A stretch of 64,000 nucleotides of DNA from Planctomycetota bacterium (GTDB lineage: Bacteria; Planctomycetota; Phycisphaerae; Phycisphaerales; UBA1924): positions 62,001 through 126,000 of the forward strand of contig JAFEBP010000020.1 of NCBI GenBank assembly GCA_018242605.1, given 5' to 3'. Below the pieces are notes generated by a model that searched no databases, was not told the DNA's origin, and worked only from the letters and a program-made list of their open reading frames with translations. Below are positions 34,215-44,047 of the stretch, piece after piece (the first letter of the stretch is position 1; each line of letters starts with the position of its first letter). The position numbers were made by a program, and so were the translations under genes.

Positions 34215-34744
34215 TGCTCAAGAAAAAAAGCACGAGATCGCGAATTGTGCTTGCTTTTTCAGCATTCATGTGCCATGATGAAAGTGTTCCTCCCGCGTTC
34301 ACGAACCATCACGCGGGAACCCCGAGCCGCGGCCCCGAAGAGGTCACAGGAGCGACGGGCATGACGAGATCGCACGCAGGATAACGATCGAACGACCGAT
34401 ACCAAGCGTCCTCCGAGACGCTCTGAGGCGCGGCGAACACGACCGCGCTGATGCGTGAACATCGATAGCCCTTGGGCCGTTTGTCCACGCAAGCCCGTCG
34501 CTCCGGAATTGGTCCGACGGGCATTCAGAACTTCCCCGAACCGTCGCCAACACTCTCGTGTTGCGTGTGTGCAGCAAGTGAACGGTCGTGGTGGCGCGGC
34601 GACGGCCGCCGGCGTCGGGCGTTCCAATTACAAAAGCTGGCCGAGTCGGAGGCGTCTCGCTGCGGGAGTGCGCCGGCGATGCCAAGGCGCCCAAGGCCGC
34701 ACGCGGTTGATTGGCGTACCTTTCCGCCCACGCGGAGTGGGTGC

Positions 34745-37651
34745 ATGGCGACTCTTTACCTCATCGACGGTTACGCGGCGTTCTATCGGTGCTACCACGC
34801 GATCCGTACGCCCATGTCCAGCCCGGTCACCAAGGAACCCACGAACATGACGTTCGGGTTCGTTGGGCTGATGCTCAAACTCCTCAAGGCAGACGGCGCC
34901 AGCCTCATCAAGGCGGGGCGCCCCGACTACATCGCCCTCGCGCTCGACGTCTCCGGCGACCGCGGCACATTCCGCTCGCAGATTTATCCCGAATACAAGG
35001 CCCAGCGTCCCCCGCCGCCGCCTGATCTGGAGCCGCAGGTGGACCGCTGCCTGGCGATGCTCCGCGAGATCGGCGTGCCCATCGTCGGCGCCGAGGGCTA
35101 CGAAGCCGACGACGTCATCGCGACGCTCGTCACCAAGCTCCGCCAGATTCACCCAGACCTGGCCATCAGGATGGTGTCTAAAGACAAGGACCTCAAGCAG
35201 CTGCTCGAAGGTGAGCAGGTCGAACTATTTGACGTTCACACCGACAACCCCTTCTCCGAGCAGACGCTGTACGCCGAGACCGGCTTGCGGCCCAACCAAG
35301 TCGTCGACATGCTCACGCTCGTGGGAGACACAGTCGACAACGTCCCCGGCATCGACACCGTCGGCGACAAGGTCGCCGCACAATGGATCAAGGAGTACGG
35401 CTCGCTCGACAATCTCGTGGCCAACGCGCCGAAAGTCCCCGGTAAACGGGGAGAAAAGCTCCGCGCGGCGCTCGACCAGCTCCCTCTCGTCAAGCAGCTC
35501 ATTTCCTTGCGGCGCGATGTGCCGGTGGATCTGGAACTGACCTCCGCGTCGGTCCCGAGCCTCAAGCTCGACCGACTGCCCGCCATCTTCCGTGAGCTGG
35601 GATTCAACCGCTACCAGGACGAGATCAAGACCATCCTGAATGCGAACGCCTCGGGCAGAACCGAGTCCGATCGCCCAGCCCCGGCCCCCGCCGCGCCGGC
35701 CCGCCCGGCTCCTCCGCCCCGTGGCGGACTGTTCGACACCCCCGCAACCACCTCTTCCGCGCCGATCAAGGCCCAATCCGGCGATTACGGCTGTATCGCC
35801 ACGCGCGACCAACTCGCCGCTCTCGTCGCGGAGCTTCGCTCCGCCCCGGTGATCGCCGTCGACACCGAGACGACAGCGCTCTCCCCGCACACGGCCAAGC
35901 TCTGCGGCGTGAGCATCTCAACCAAGATCGGCACAGGCTGGTACATCCCCGTCAAGTCCCCCACTCCCGCGAAACACCTCGACGAGAAGACCGTCCTGGG
36001 CGTGCTCCGCCTGTTCCTGGAAGACCCCGACAAGGCCAAAACCGGCCACAACCTCAAGTTCGACATCAATATTCTTCGAGCCCACGGCGTGACGCTGCGG
36101 GGCCTCACGGCGCCGGGAGGCTGTGACTCGATGATCGCCAGTTACCTGATCGATCCCTCTCGCTCCTCACATTCGCTCGACGCCCTCTCGCTCGCGCTGC
36201 TCAACCGCACCAACATCTCAATCAAGGAACTCATCGGAACCGGGCCCGACCAGGGCACCTTTGACTCCGTTCCAGTCAATGACGCCACCCAGTACGCGGC
36301 CGAAGATGCGGATGTCGCGCTGCAGTTGCGTTCGAACATGATGCCGCAGTTGGAGTCGATGGGACTGTTGCCCCTGGCACGCGACGTCGAGCTTCCGCTC
36401 GTGGAAGTACTGGCGGAGTTGGAATGGAACGGCATCAAAGTCGACGCGGCGGAACTCGACCGCCAACGCGCCCGCCTCAGCGGCCAGATCGATTCACTGA
36501 TGAAGCAGATCGCGACCGAATCCCGCTCGCAGCTCGGCCGCACCTTCGATCCCGACAGCCCCAAGCAACTCGCGGCCGCGCTGTTCAACGGGCCCGACGA
36601 TGAGCCCCCCGGGCTGGGCATCAAGGGCGCCAAACGCACCAAGACCGGTTTCTCAACCGACGCCGAAGTGCTCGAGGAACTCGCCGACAACGACGCGATC
36701 ACCACGCAGATCCCGCGGCTGATCCTGGAGTACCGCCAGCTCACCAAGCTCGTGTCAACATACCTGGTCGCGCTCAAGGAGGCCATCCACCCCAAGACCG
36801 GGCGCGTCCACTCCTCGTTCAACCAGACCGTCGCCGCCACGGGTCGGCTCGCCAGCCACGACCCCAACCTGCAGAACATCCCGATCCGCACCGACGTGGG
36901 CCGCGACATCCGCAAGGCCTTTGTCGCCCCGCCGGGACGAACGCTGATCACGGCCGACTATTCCCAGATTGAACTTCGTCTTCTGGCCCACCTGTCACGG
37001 GACCCCGCTCTGATCCAGGCATTTCAGGAAGGTCAGGACATCCACACCGCCGTCGCAGCGCAGATCCACGGTATTCCGCTCGACCAGGTGACCCGCGAGC
37101 AACGCAACGGCGCCAAGATGGTCAACTTCGGCATCGTGTACGGCATCACGTCGTACGGGCTGGCGCGGAGGCTCAAGATCGAGCAGGCTAAGGCCGCGGA
37201 GATCATCGACGGGTACAAGCGCAAGTTCTCCGGCATCACCACCTTCTTGCAGGAGTGCGTCGAGCACGCCCGCGGCAAGGGATATGTCGAGACGATGCTC
37301 AAGCGTCGCCGCCCCATCGCCGAGACCGACTCGCCGAACCCCTCGCGCCGAGCGCTCGCGGAGCGGCTCGCGATCAACAGCGTGGTTCAGGGTTCCGCCG
37401 CGGACCTCATCAAGATCGCGATGGTCGATCTGCACCGCCGCATCATCGATGCCCGCACCGACCCCAGGAACCCGCTGCACGGCACGCTCATGCTGCTCCA
37501 GATCCACGACGAACTGGTCTTCGAGGCTCCCACGGAATCCGCGGATGCCGTCAAGGCTGTCGTGGTCGAACGCATGGAGCAGGCCATGAGCATCAGCGTG
37601 CCTCTCAAAGTCGATGCGCACGCCGCGCCCAACTGGTACGAAGGCAAGTAA
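34745..37651 (+). CDS. polA: DNA polymerase I
   Basis: A 968-residue three-domain polymerase. The start is the ATG at 34745 (MATLYLIDGYAAFYRCYHAI); an open frame continues upstream without similarity. The 5' nuclease holds SGDRGTFRSQIYPEYKAQRP and GYEADDVIATL, with the helix-hairpin-helix VGDTVDNVPGIDTVGDK. The 3'-5' exonuclease is intact: VDTET (about residues 369-371), HNLKFDIN and YAAEDADVAL. The polymerase shows motif A DYSQIELRLLAHL (near 738), motif B KMVNFGIVYG (near 791) and motif C QIHDELVFE (near 919). A Pro/Ala linker joins nuclease and exonuclease. It repairs DNA and removes primers, and should proofread. Confidence 0.97.
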   Translation: MATLYLIDGYAAFYRCYHAIRTPMSSPVTKEPTNMTFGFVGLMLKLLKADGASLIKAGRPDYIALALDVSGDRGTFRSQIYPEYKAQRPPPPPDLEPQVDRCLAMLREIGVPIVGAEGYEADDVIATLVTKLRQIHPDLAIRMVSKDKDLKQLLEGEQVELFDVHTDNPFSEQTLYAETGLRPNQVVDMLTLVGDTVDNVPGIDTVGDKVAAQWIKEYGSLDNLVANAPKVPGKRGEKLRAALDQLPLVKQLISLRRDVPVDLELTSASVPSLKLDRLPAIFRELGFNRYQDEIKTILNANASGRTESDRPAPAPAAPARPAPPPRGGLFDTPATTSSAPIKAQSGDYGCIATRDQLAALVAELRSAPVIAVDTETTALSPHTAKLCGVSISTKIGTGWYIPVKSPTPAKHLDEKTVLGVLRLFLEDPDKAKTGHNLKFDINILRAHGVTLRGLTAPGGCDSMIASYLIDPSRSSHSLDALSLALLNRTNISIKELIGTGPDQGTFDSVPVNDATQYAAEDADVALQLRSNMMPQLESMGLLPLARDVELPLVEVLAELEWNGIKVDAAELDRQRARLSGQIDSLMKQIATESRSQLGRTFDPDSPKQLAAALFNGPDDEPPGLGIKGAKRTKTGFSTDAEVLEELADNDAITTQIPRLILEYRQLTKLVSTYLVALKEAIHPKTGRVHSSFNQTVAATGRLASHDPNLQNIPIRTDVGRDIRKAFVAPPGRTLITADYSQIELRLLAHLSRDPALIQAFQEGQDIHTAVAAQIHGIPLDQVTREQRNGAKMVNFGIVYGITSYGLARRLKIEQAKAAEIIDGYKRKFSGITTFLQECVEHARGKGYVETMLKRRRPIAETDSPNPSRRALAERLAINSVVQGSAADLIKIAMVDLHRRIIDARTDPRNPLHGTLMLLQIHDELVFEAPTESADAVKAVVVERMEQAMSISVPLKVDAHAAPNWYEGK

Positions 37652-37691
37652 GGCATGCCCGGTCCTGCGACGTGGCCCAGGGCACGCGCAC

Positions 37692-38483
37692 TCAGTCTCG
37701 CGGCGGATCGGACGGAGTGCCGAGCTTCGGCCGCCCCAGCAGCCTCGTCGCAACATCCGCCATGATCCGCCAATCCGAGCCGATCGTGAAGTGGGACATC
37801 ACCTTCGCCAAGGGGCGTGTCGGATCAACCCACACCGGGCTCATCCCCACCGGGGCCGTGTTCCTTGCACCCACCAGCCAATCTCGCAGCGTGGCGTAAC
37901 AAAACAGTTCGTACCGACGGCCCGCGAAATCCGCGTCCAACGCGCCGATGAAGTCGCTCCCGGGCCTCAGATCCCTCGCCGCCGCGTCCGGCCGCACGCT
38001 TCTCGCGATCTTCGCGCCGCGATGCGGCGATGCGAGCGTCACGAGCCTCTGGATTCCCGGCAACTCGCCGCGCGCCGCAAGCCAGCGGGCCATGATTCCG
38101 CCCATCGAGATGCCCATGACATCGATCGATCGTCCAATCATTCCAGCTCGGTCCAGGGCTCTGAGGATCCGGTCCGCGGCGGCCTCCTTGCTGGTGCACG
38201 ATGGGTAAGACACAACGATCGTGCCATGCTCCCCGGTACCGGCGAACCGCCGAAGCGTGGCGAGCGCAATCCATCCCGGCGCGGCCGGCGAGTGGTACCC
38301 GCAGATGACAACCAATGGATGAGGAAGCACTCCCGGGCAGTTCCGCATCGCCACCGCCGCCGCACGGAAACCGGCGGAGTCAACGTCAAAGCCGGGATTT
38401 CGAATGATGCCCATGCGCTCACGGAGGTTACGCATCCCCCACCGCCGCTCTTGCGCCCGGTGGCGCCTCGCGGCGTCTGCCAT
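37692..38483 (-). CDS. Alpha/beta hydrolase (lipase-like)
   Basis: A 263-residue protein from the ATG at 38483, with GGAGAG about a dozen bases upstream; a longer frame to 38669 has no similarity. The nucleophile elbow is VMGISMGGIMARWLAA (GxSxG). PLVVICGYHSPAAPG forms the oxyanion-side strand. TLASPHRGAKIARSV is the usual lipase 'ASPHRG' turn, and SHFTIGSDW may hold the catalytic His. The closest named relatives are triacylglycerol-lipase-like or PGAP1-like hydrolases. No signal peptide is seen, so it is probably cytosolic. It converges with polA and is divergent from the M1 peptidase gene. Confidence 0.85.
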   Translation of the reverse strand: MADAARRHRAQERRWGMRNLRERMGIIRNPGFDVDSAGFRAAAVAMRNCPGVLPHPLVVICGYHSPAAPGWIALATLRRFAGTGEHGTIVVSYPSCTSKEAAADRILRALDRAGMIGRSIDVMGISMGGIMARWLAARGELPGIQRLVTLASPHRGAKIARSVRPDAAARDLRPGSDFIGALDADFAGRRYELFCYATLRDWLVGARNTAPVGMSPVWVDPTRPLAKVMSHFTIGSDWRIMADVATRLLGRPKLGTPSDPPRD

Positions 38484-38543
38484 GGCCGCATATTCTCTCC
38501 GCTTCCCCGGCGGCGTGGCGCTGCACTCTCTGGAGTTCCTCGC

Positions 38544-40568
38544 GTGAAACATGCTCAACTGCGGTCGCTCGTGCGCGGATGTTCTATGGCGGCGGTCATG
38601 CTGCCGACCTTCGCCGCGATCGGTCAGGATTCTGCCGGCGATGCCTCCGCGAAGCCCGCGGACAAGCACGATTCAGGCCTGCCGATCGACCCCAGGATCG
38701 ACCCCGTCACCGGAAGGCAGTTGGGCAACTGGGCGCCCGACCGTGACTTCGACCATCTGCACATGTCGCTGGACCTGGACTTCCCAGATATGCAGCAGGC
38801 CGAACTGATCGGAGTGATGCGATTGCGTTCCGCGGCCATCGCCTCCGCCAAGTCCGTGCTCACGCTCGACTGCAAGGGCCCGGCTGTCAAAAGCGTCACC
38901 TGCGACGGCGCGACCTGCAAGTTCGAATCCCGGGACGGCAAGCTCATCATCCAGCTTCCCCGTGCCGCGGCGCCCGGGATGCCCGTGGAGTTCGTCGTGA
39001 AGTACATGCTCGACTTCTCCAAGAACCGCGGCGCCGGGCTCACGTACTCATCGGGCAAAGCGGACGCGGACAGCATCACCCGCCAGTTCCCGCAAATCCA
39101 CGCCCAGGGCGAAGCGCAGCTCAACAGCCTGTGGTTCCCGTGCCATGACTTCCCCAACGAGAAGCTGACCACCGAAATTTACGTCACGGTAGAGGAGGGT
39201 TACGAGGTCATCAGCAACGGCCGCCTTGAAGAGAAAACGAGCGCCGGGACGGGCCCCGACGGCCTGAAACGCACACGCTGGCACTGGCTGCAGGACAAAC
39301 CGCACAGCGCTTACCTCGTCACGCTCGTCATCGGCAAGCTGGCCCGACTGGATCTTGGCGGCCCCGAATCCGGCCGCCCGGGCATGGATATTCCCGTGTT
39401 CACGCCCTTCGGCACAGAAGACTCTGTGCGAGACCTGTACTCCCAGACCCCGGAAATGATCGCCCACTTCGAGAAGATGTTTGACGAGCCCTACCCCTGG
39501 GACCAGTACGCCCAGTGCCTCGTGCGGGACTTTGTCGCGGGAGGCATGGAGAACACCGGCTGCACGCTGATGACTCTAGGTTCAGCCCGCGGCGAGCCCG
39601 GCTCTCAGGATGATCTCATCTCACATGAACTCGCCCACCAGTGGTTCGGCGACCTGGTCACGTGCAAGACCTGGGCCCATATCTGGCTCAACGAGGGCTG
39701 GGCCAGCTACGCCGAGGCGGTTTGGAACGAGCACAAGGGCGAACGCACCAGCGCCGAGAAAGCCCGCACAGCATATCAAAAGACCATCCGCGGGTTCATC
39801 CAGAGCCAGCGGGCCCGGAACCGGACCAACGCCCCCGCCGGCGCCGCGATGGTGAGCAACCGCTACAGCAACCCCGACGCCGTATTCACGAAGGCCGAAG
39901 ACCCCTACGCCAAGGGCGCCTTGGTGCTCCACATGCTCCGGCAACGCCTTGGCGACGAACTCTTCTGGAAGGCGACCCGCGATTACCTGAACAAGTTCAA
40001 GTTCTCCGTCGCGGAGACCGACGATTTCCGCCGCGAGATGGAACGCGTCAGCGGCCAGAACCTGCAGCGATTCTTCGACCAGTGGACGACCCGCTGCGGC
40101 CTGCCCCGCCTGAACGCCGAGTTCGAATGGGACGACGCCGCCAGGACGCTCAAGGTGAGCATCGAGCAGACGCAGAAAATCGACTACTTGAACCCCGCGT
40201 TTGCGCTCTCACTGCCCGTCCGCGTGAAATCCGAGGGCTCGGAGGCCCAGTGGTTCACGATCGACTTTGACACCACGAAGACGGTTGCGGTATTCCAACT
40301 TGACTCCAAGCCGACCCAGGTGACGCTCGATCCGAACATGAACGTCATCGCGGCGGTGGACGTCAAGAAGGACCTGGCATGGTGGATCGAGGATCTTCTG
40401 CACGGCCCTTCCTACGCCGCCAAGATCGCCGCGGCCGAGTATCTGACCGGCGTGCCCGACAAGCGGGCACAGGCCGCGCTGACGCGGGCCGCCGCGGATC
40501 AGTTGGAAGACGATACCGTTCGGGAAGCGGCGTGGCGGGGCGTGGGCCTCACCGTCGCGGGAAAATAG
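38544..40568 (+). CDS. Secreted M1-family aminopeptidase (copy 1)
   Basis: A 674-residue zinc metallopeptidase. The start is a GTG at 38544 with GGAG eight bases upstream, followed by a signal peptide (RSLVRGCSMAAVMLPTFAAI). The N-terminal beta-lobe contains NSLWFPCHDFPNEKLTTE. The exopeptidase motif is GGMENTG. The zinc site is H361-E-L-A-H365 with E384 eighteen residues on (HELAHQWFG...WLNEGW). A beta-sandwich and C-terminal helices follow. M1 enzymes trim N-terminal residues; the signal peptide places it outside the cytoplasm. The next gene is a tandem paralogue. Confidence 0.94.
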   Translation: MKHAQLRSLVRGCSMAAVMLPTFAAIGQDSAGDASAKPADKHDSGLPIDPRIDPVTGRQLGNWAPDRDFDHLHMSLDLDFPDMQQAELIGVMRLRSAAIASAKSVLTLDCKGPAVKSVTCDGATCKFESRDGKLIIQLPRAAAPGMPVEFVVKYMLDFSKNRGAGLTYSSGKADADSITRQFPQIHAQGEAQLNSLWFPCHDFPNEKLTTEIYVTVEEGYEVISNGRLEEKTSAGTGPDGLKRTRWHWLQDKPHSAYLVTLVIGKLARLDLGGPESGRPGMDIPVFTPFGTEDSVRDLYSQTPEMIAHFEKMFDEPYPWDQYAQCLVRDFVAGGMENTGCTLMTLGSARGEPGSQDDLISHELAHQWFGDLVTCKTWAHIWLNEGWASYAEAVWNEHKGERTSAEKARTAYQKTIRGFIQSQRARNRTNAPAGAAMVSNRYSNPDAVFTKAEDPYAKGALVLHMLRQRLGDELFWKATRDYLNKFKFSVAETDDFRREMERVSGQNLQRFFDQWTTRCGLPRLNAEFEWDDAARTLKVSIEQTQKIDYLNPAFALSLPVRVKSEGSEAQWFTIDFDTTKTVAVFQLDSKPTQVTLDPNMNVIAAVDVKKDLAWWIEDLLHGPSYAAKIAAAEYLTGVPDKRAQAALTRAAADQLEDDTVREAAWRGVGLTVAGK

Positions 40569-40625
40569 CCTACCTTCCGAGCGATCCTTTCCGTGGCAAC
40601 GTCAAGTGTGTGAAGCGAGCAGAAC

Positions 40626-43211
40626 ATGAAGCATGTGAACTTGGTCCTGTGGGCGTATGCGGGTCTCGCGGCGTCAGCGATCGCCGCCATCGACGGCGAA
40701 GTCTGCCTCTGCGGAAAAGAAGGACCGGGCCAGAAGGCTTCCGCCCCGGCAGGATTCGACGCCGAATCCGGCCGAAACACCCGATTCTACCCGCCCCACC
40801 TCAACGCCGACTACAAGCATGTCAAGCTGGAACTCACGATTCCCGACATGAACGTGCCGAAGCTGACCGCGACCGAGACGCTCACGCTCTCACCGATCGC
40901 CGGGCCGCTCTCCGGCATCACGCTGGACGCCAAGGCCATGGCCGTATCCAGTGTGTCCGCCACCGGCTACACGACCGAGTTTGAGTACGACGGCAAAAAG
41001 CTCTCCGTGAAGTTTGAGCCCGCCGTCCCCGCGGATGCATCCATCGACCTGGTCGTTCAGTACGAGCTCGACGATCCGCCGCTGGGCATGGTCTGGACCC
41101 CGGAGTCTCCGACATGGCCCGGCCGACCCGCGCAAATCCACACACAGGGTGAACCGGAAACCAACAGCTACTGGTTCCCCTGCCACGATTTTCCCAACGA
41201 CAAGCTCACCTCCGAAGTAATCGTCACTCTCCCGGCGGGGTACGTCGTCAGCAGCAACGGAAGATTGGTGGACCGCTCCCGCGGCGTGGTCGCCGCCGAC
41301 GTTGAGGGCGGCAAGTCTCTCGCCGCGTACGAATCCTGGCACTGGCTGCAGGACAAGCCGCACGCGCCGTACCTGGTCTCGCTCGTGGTCGGCAAGTTCG
41401 ACATCGTTGACGTGGGCACCCGCCAGCTCTCCATGCCGGTCTACGTTCCCCCGGGTCGGGGCGAGGACGTCGCCGCCTCGTACGGGCACACGGCCGCGAT
41501 GATCGAGTATTTCGGCAGGGTGCTGGAAGAACCCTACCCCTGGGACCGTTACGCGCAGCTCGTCGTCTGGAACTTCGGCGCCGGGGGCATGGAGAACACC
41601 AGCGCCACCACGATGTACGACACGGCCATTCTCTCTCCCGACGCCCTCATCGACGGCGACCTCGATGGGCTCATCAGCCACGAGCTCGGCCACCAGTGGT
41701 TTGGCGATCTGATCACATGCAACTCGTGGGAGCATATCTGGCTCAACGAAGGCTTCGCAACGTACATGACCGGCCTGTGGATGGCTCACCGCGACGGCAA
41801 GGGCGCATACGAGCAGCACGTCCGGGGCAACTTCGACGGCATCATCGCCGGCGACAAACCCGAGTCTCCCGCACGCGTCGGCATGGTCAGCAACGTGTAC
41901 GAGCACCCGTGGGAAGCCTTCCGCCGGCCCGCGAACCCGTACGGTAAAGGCGCTTCCATCCTCCACATGCTCCGCCGCAAACTTGGCGACGACATCTTTT
42001 TCAAGGGGATCGCCAAGTACATCGACGATCACAAGTTCGCGACCGTTGAAACTACCGATTTCCGCCAAACGATGGAGGCCGTCAGCGGAGCAAGCCTCGA
42101 GCAGTTCTTCCAGCAGTGGTGCTACCGCCCCGGTGTTCCCTCGGCGAACGTGAACTGCGAATGGAAGGACGGCGTCCTCACCGTCACGCTTGAACAGACT
42201 CAGAATATCGACGGCGACAACCCCGCCTTCGAGTTCGACCTCCCTGTCGTCGTGCAACTGCCGGGCGAACACGCTCCCAAGAACGCATCGCTCAACGTCC
42301 GAGGCAAGCAAGCCAAAGCCGAAATCCCCTGCCCCGAGAAGCCCCTGTTCGTCGCCGTAGACCCAGAACAGAATGTGCTTGCTGGCTTCACCATCGAACA
42401 ACCCGCCGATCAATGGCTGGCACAACTCGCCCAGGGCCCCACGCTCTGGTCTCGTGTGCAGGCCGCCCGAGGCCTTCGCTCCGGCCACGCCGTCAAAGAG
42501 GCCGAGCATCTGCGCCGACTGGCCTTGGACTCCAAGCAGCCCGCGTGGCTGCGGTGCGAGGCGGTTCGAGCTCTCTCCGCTCGCGACGATGTGAATGACC
42601 TGCGCTCACTCTCCACCGCGGCAACGGATCACTGGGAAGTCCGCCTCGCGATCGTGGAGTCCATGCCCGCCTTGGCCATCGACAAAGACGGCAAGGAACG
42701 CACGGGGTACGAGGGCGCACAGCGACTCCTCGCCGACCGCGCCACGCGCGACACCAGCAGCCGCGTGCGAGCCGCCGCGATCCGGGGACTGGGACAAATC
42801 AAGAGCGAGTCTCACCGCACGCTGGTTTTAAACGCACTCACCCAGAACTCACAACACGACGCTCTGCGGCAGGCCGCCCTTGAAGCGCTGGCCTCGTACG
42901 ACCAGAAGGACATGCTGCCCAAGGCGATCGAACTGACCAAGCCGGGCGTCGACAGCCGTACCCGCCCCGCCGCGGTCTCGACCGTCGCCAAACTGGCGCA
43001 CCACGACCCGGACGCGGCATTCGGAACCCTGTCCGAACTGCTCAACGATCGCGAACTGCGCACTCAGCGTGCGGCGGGCGAAGCCCTGGTGACCATGAAA
43101 GACCAACGGGCGGTGCCCGCGTTCGAGGCCCTGGCAAAGAAGACCCGCTCGGAGGAAGTCTCGTGGCAGGTCGGCCAGTGGCTCAAATTACTTCGTACCG
43201 ACAAGAAATAG
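40626..43211 (+). CDS. Secreted M1-family aminopeptidase with HEAT-like C-terminus (copy 2)
   Basis: An 861-residue paralogue of the preceding gene, 57 bases downstream. It has a signal peptide (MKHVNLVLWAYAGLAASAIA), then NSYWFPCHDFPNDKLTSEVI, GGMENTSATTMYD and the zinc site H352-E-L-G-H356 / E375. Its extra 190 residues at the C-terminus are helical, HEAT-like repeats (RLALDSKQPAWLRCEAVRAL, IRGLGQIKSESHRTLVLNAL, ALASYDQKDMLPKAIEL). The family knows M1 peptidases with such arms; they may bind the substrate. Both copies are intact at the catalytic residues and probably share one transcript. Confidence 0.94.
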   Translation: MKHVNLVLWAYAGLAASAIAAIDGEVCLCGKEGPGQKASAPAGFDAESGRNTRFYPPHLNADYKHVKLELTIPDMNVPKLTATETLTLSPIAGPLSGITLDAKAMAVSSVSATGYTTEFEYDGKKLSVKFEPAVPADASIDLVVQYELDDPPLGMVWTPESPTWPGRPAQIHTQGEPETNSYWFPCHDFPNDKLTSEVIVTLPAGYVVSSNGRLVDRSRGVVAADVEGGKSLAAYESWHWLQDKPHAPYLVSLVVGKFDIVDVGTRQLSMPVYVPPGRGEDVAASYGHTAAMIEYFGRVLEEPYPWDRYAQLVVWNFGAGGMENTSATTMYDTAILSPDALIDGDLDGLISHELGHQWFGDLITCNSWEHIWLNEGFATYMTGLWMAHRDGKGAYEQHVRGNFDGIIAGDKPESPARVGMVSNVYEHPWEAFRRPANPYGKGASILHMLRRKLGDDIFFKGIAKYIDDHKFATVETTDFRQTMEAVSGASLEQFFQQWCYRPGVPSANVNCEWKDGVLTVTLEQTQNIDGDNPAFEFDLPVVVQLPGEHAPKNASLNVRGKQAKAEIPCPEKPLFVAVDPEQNVLAGFTIEQPADQWLAQLAQGPTLWSRVQAARGLRSGHAVKEAEHLRRLALDSKQPAWLRCEAVRALSARDDVNDLRSLSTAATDHWEVRLAIVESMPALAIDKDGKERTGYEGAQRLLADRATRDTSSRVRAAAIRGLGQIKSESHRTLVLNALTQNSQHDALRQAALEALASYDQKDMLPKAIELTKPGVDSRTRPAAVSTVAKLAHHDPDAAFGTLSELLNDRELRTQRAAGEALVTMKDQRAVPAFEALAKKTRSEEVSWQVGQWLKLLRTDKK

Positions 43212-43228
43212 CACCGAGGCTTCACACC

Positions 43229-43981
43229 TTACTTGGCACCCGGCTTTTCTTTGCCGTCCGCCTTGTCCGCGGGTTGACCTGCCGGAGCTTCCGCAGGCTT
43301 TGGCGATGTCGGCGGTTGTTCCTTCACGCGATCGAACTTGTAACCGCCCTTGGTGGCTCCCCATACCTGCTGGTCGTCCTTGTCGAATCCCCGGTCCCAG
43401 GTACTCAGGCCCGTCTCATCCATGTGCACCGTTGACGTCGCGTACGCAGCGCCCTGACGCTCCGAGGGGCAGCCCTGGCCCTGCGTGCCGCCCTCGTACA
43501 CCTTGGCTTCAATGCGGTTGAGCACAACCGCGCAACCGTCTTTGATCTTAAGATCCTGCGGCGTGAGTTTTGCGAACTTGTCGGGTTCCCGCCACGCCCC
43601 CGCAAAGTCCAACGGGTCACCGGGTAACTGGTACACCTCGCTCTTGACAGTGCCGCCCGTCACGACCGTCACGTGGTACACGCGCTGGCGGTAAGGCTTC
43701 TCCAGCGCGGTCGCTACCGCCTGCTCCACATACAGCCACGCACCGTCCTTCTCCTGCGGCCAGATGCGCGTCATATGCAAGCGGATGTCAAAGTAGTTCG
43801 GATCGCTCTTTGACTGCGCCTCACTGCTGAACGCACCGCTCATCAGCCCGACCACTTCACGCAGCACATCATCCCGCGGCGGAGCTATCGTCGTGATAGG
43901 CGCCGGCGCGGGTGTACCGGGCTGCGCGGCGGCGATCCCGACAAGTCCAATCATGACGAACAGGGTGGCGCGAATTGCCAT
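43229..43981 (-). CDS. CpcT/CpeT-like chromophore lyase-family protein, secreted
   Basis: A 250-residue protein from the ATG at 43981, which has AAGGAGA six bases upstream. It begins with a signal peptide (ATLFVMIGLVGIAAAQ). The following 190 residues read as CpcT/CpeT: GLMSGAFSSEAQSKSDPNYF, IRLHMTRIWPQEKDGAWLYV, EQAVATALEKPYRQRVYHV, then CPSERQGAAYATSTVHMDE and DRGFDKDDQQVWGATKGGY. In cyanobacteria these proteins attach bilins to phycobiliproteins. No phycobiliprotein is known or visible here, so the ligand must be something else. The C-terminus is a Pro/Ala/Lys tail. Confidence 0.88.
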   Translation of the reverse strand: MAIRATLFVMIGLVGIAAAQPGTPAPAPITTIAPPRDDVLREVVGLMSGAFSSEAQSKSDPNYFDIRLHMTRIWPQEKDGAWLYVEQAVATALEKPYRQRVYHVTVVTGGTVKSEVYQLPGDPLDFAGAWREPDKFAKLTPQDLKIKDGCAVVLNRIEAKVYEGGTQGQGCPSERQGAAYATSTVHMDETGLSTWDRGFDKDDQQVWGATKGGYKFDRVKEQPPTSPKPAEAPAGQPADKADGKEKPGAK

Positions 43982-44047
43982 CGAATGTCTCCTTGAAGCC
44001 GGTGCGTGACCGGGAGAATGAGTGTAACATCGCACAGCAAGGACCAC

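Larger units (their letters stand above)
34128..34744. other. 617-base intergenic region between divergent genes
   Basis: No supported gene. Four TCGCA repeats at 34175, 34188, 34199 and 34210 (spaced 13, 11 and 11) lie 50-90 bases upstream of the racemase-like gene, partly inside an inverted repeat GATCAG...CTGATC (34181-34200). An A-run at 34222-34228 and a hairpin at 34291-34318 (TCCCGCGT / ACGCGGGA) follow. The promoter of polA is not evident. Confidence 0.6.

Noticed and set aside
34221..34260. Hairpin with A- and T-runs (AAGCAC/GTGCTT) as a terminator
   Set aside because: Only six base pairs with a 13-base loop; no gene ends there.
34259..34694. Short frames in the gap before polA
   Set aside because: Several overlapping frames of similar Arg/Ser-rich content and no ribosome site; not coding.
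40890..42509. 539-residue minus-strand open frame opposite M1 peptidase 2
   Set aside because: The plus strand encodes a complete zinc peptidase; the antisense frame has no motifs.
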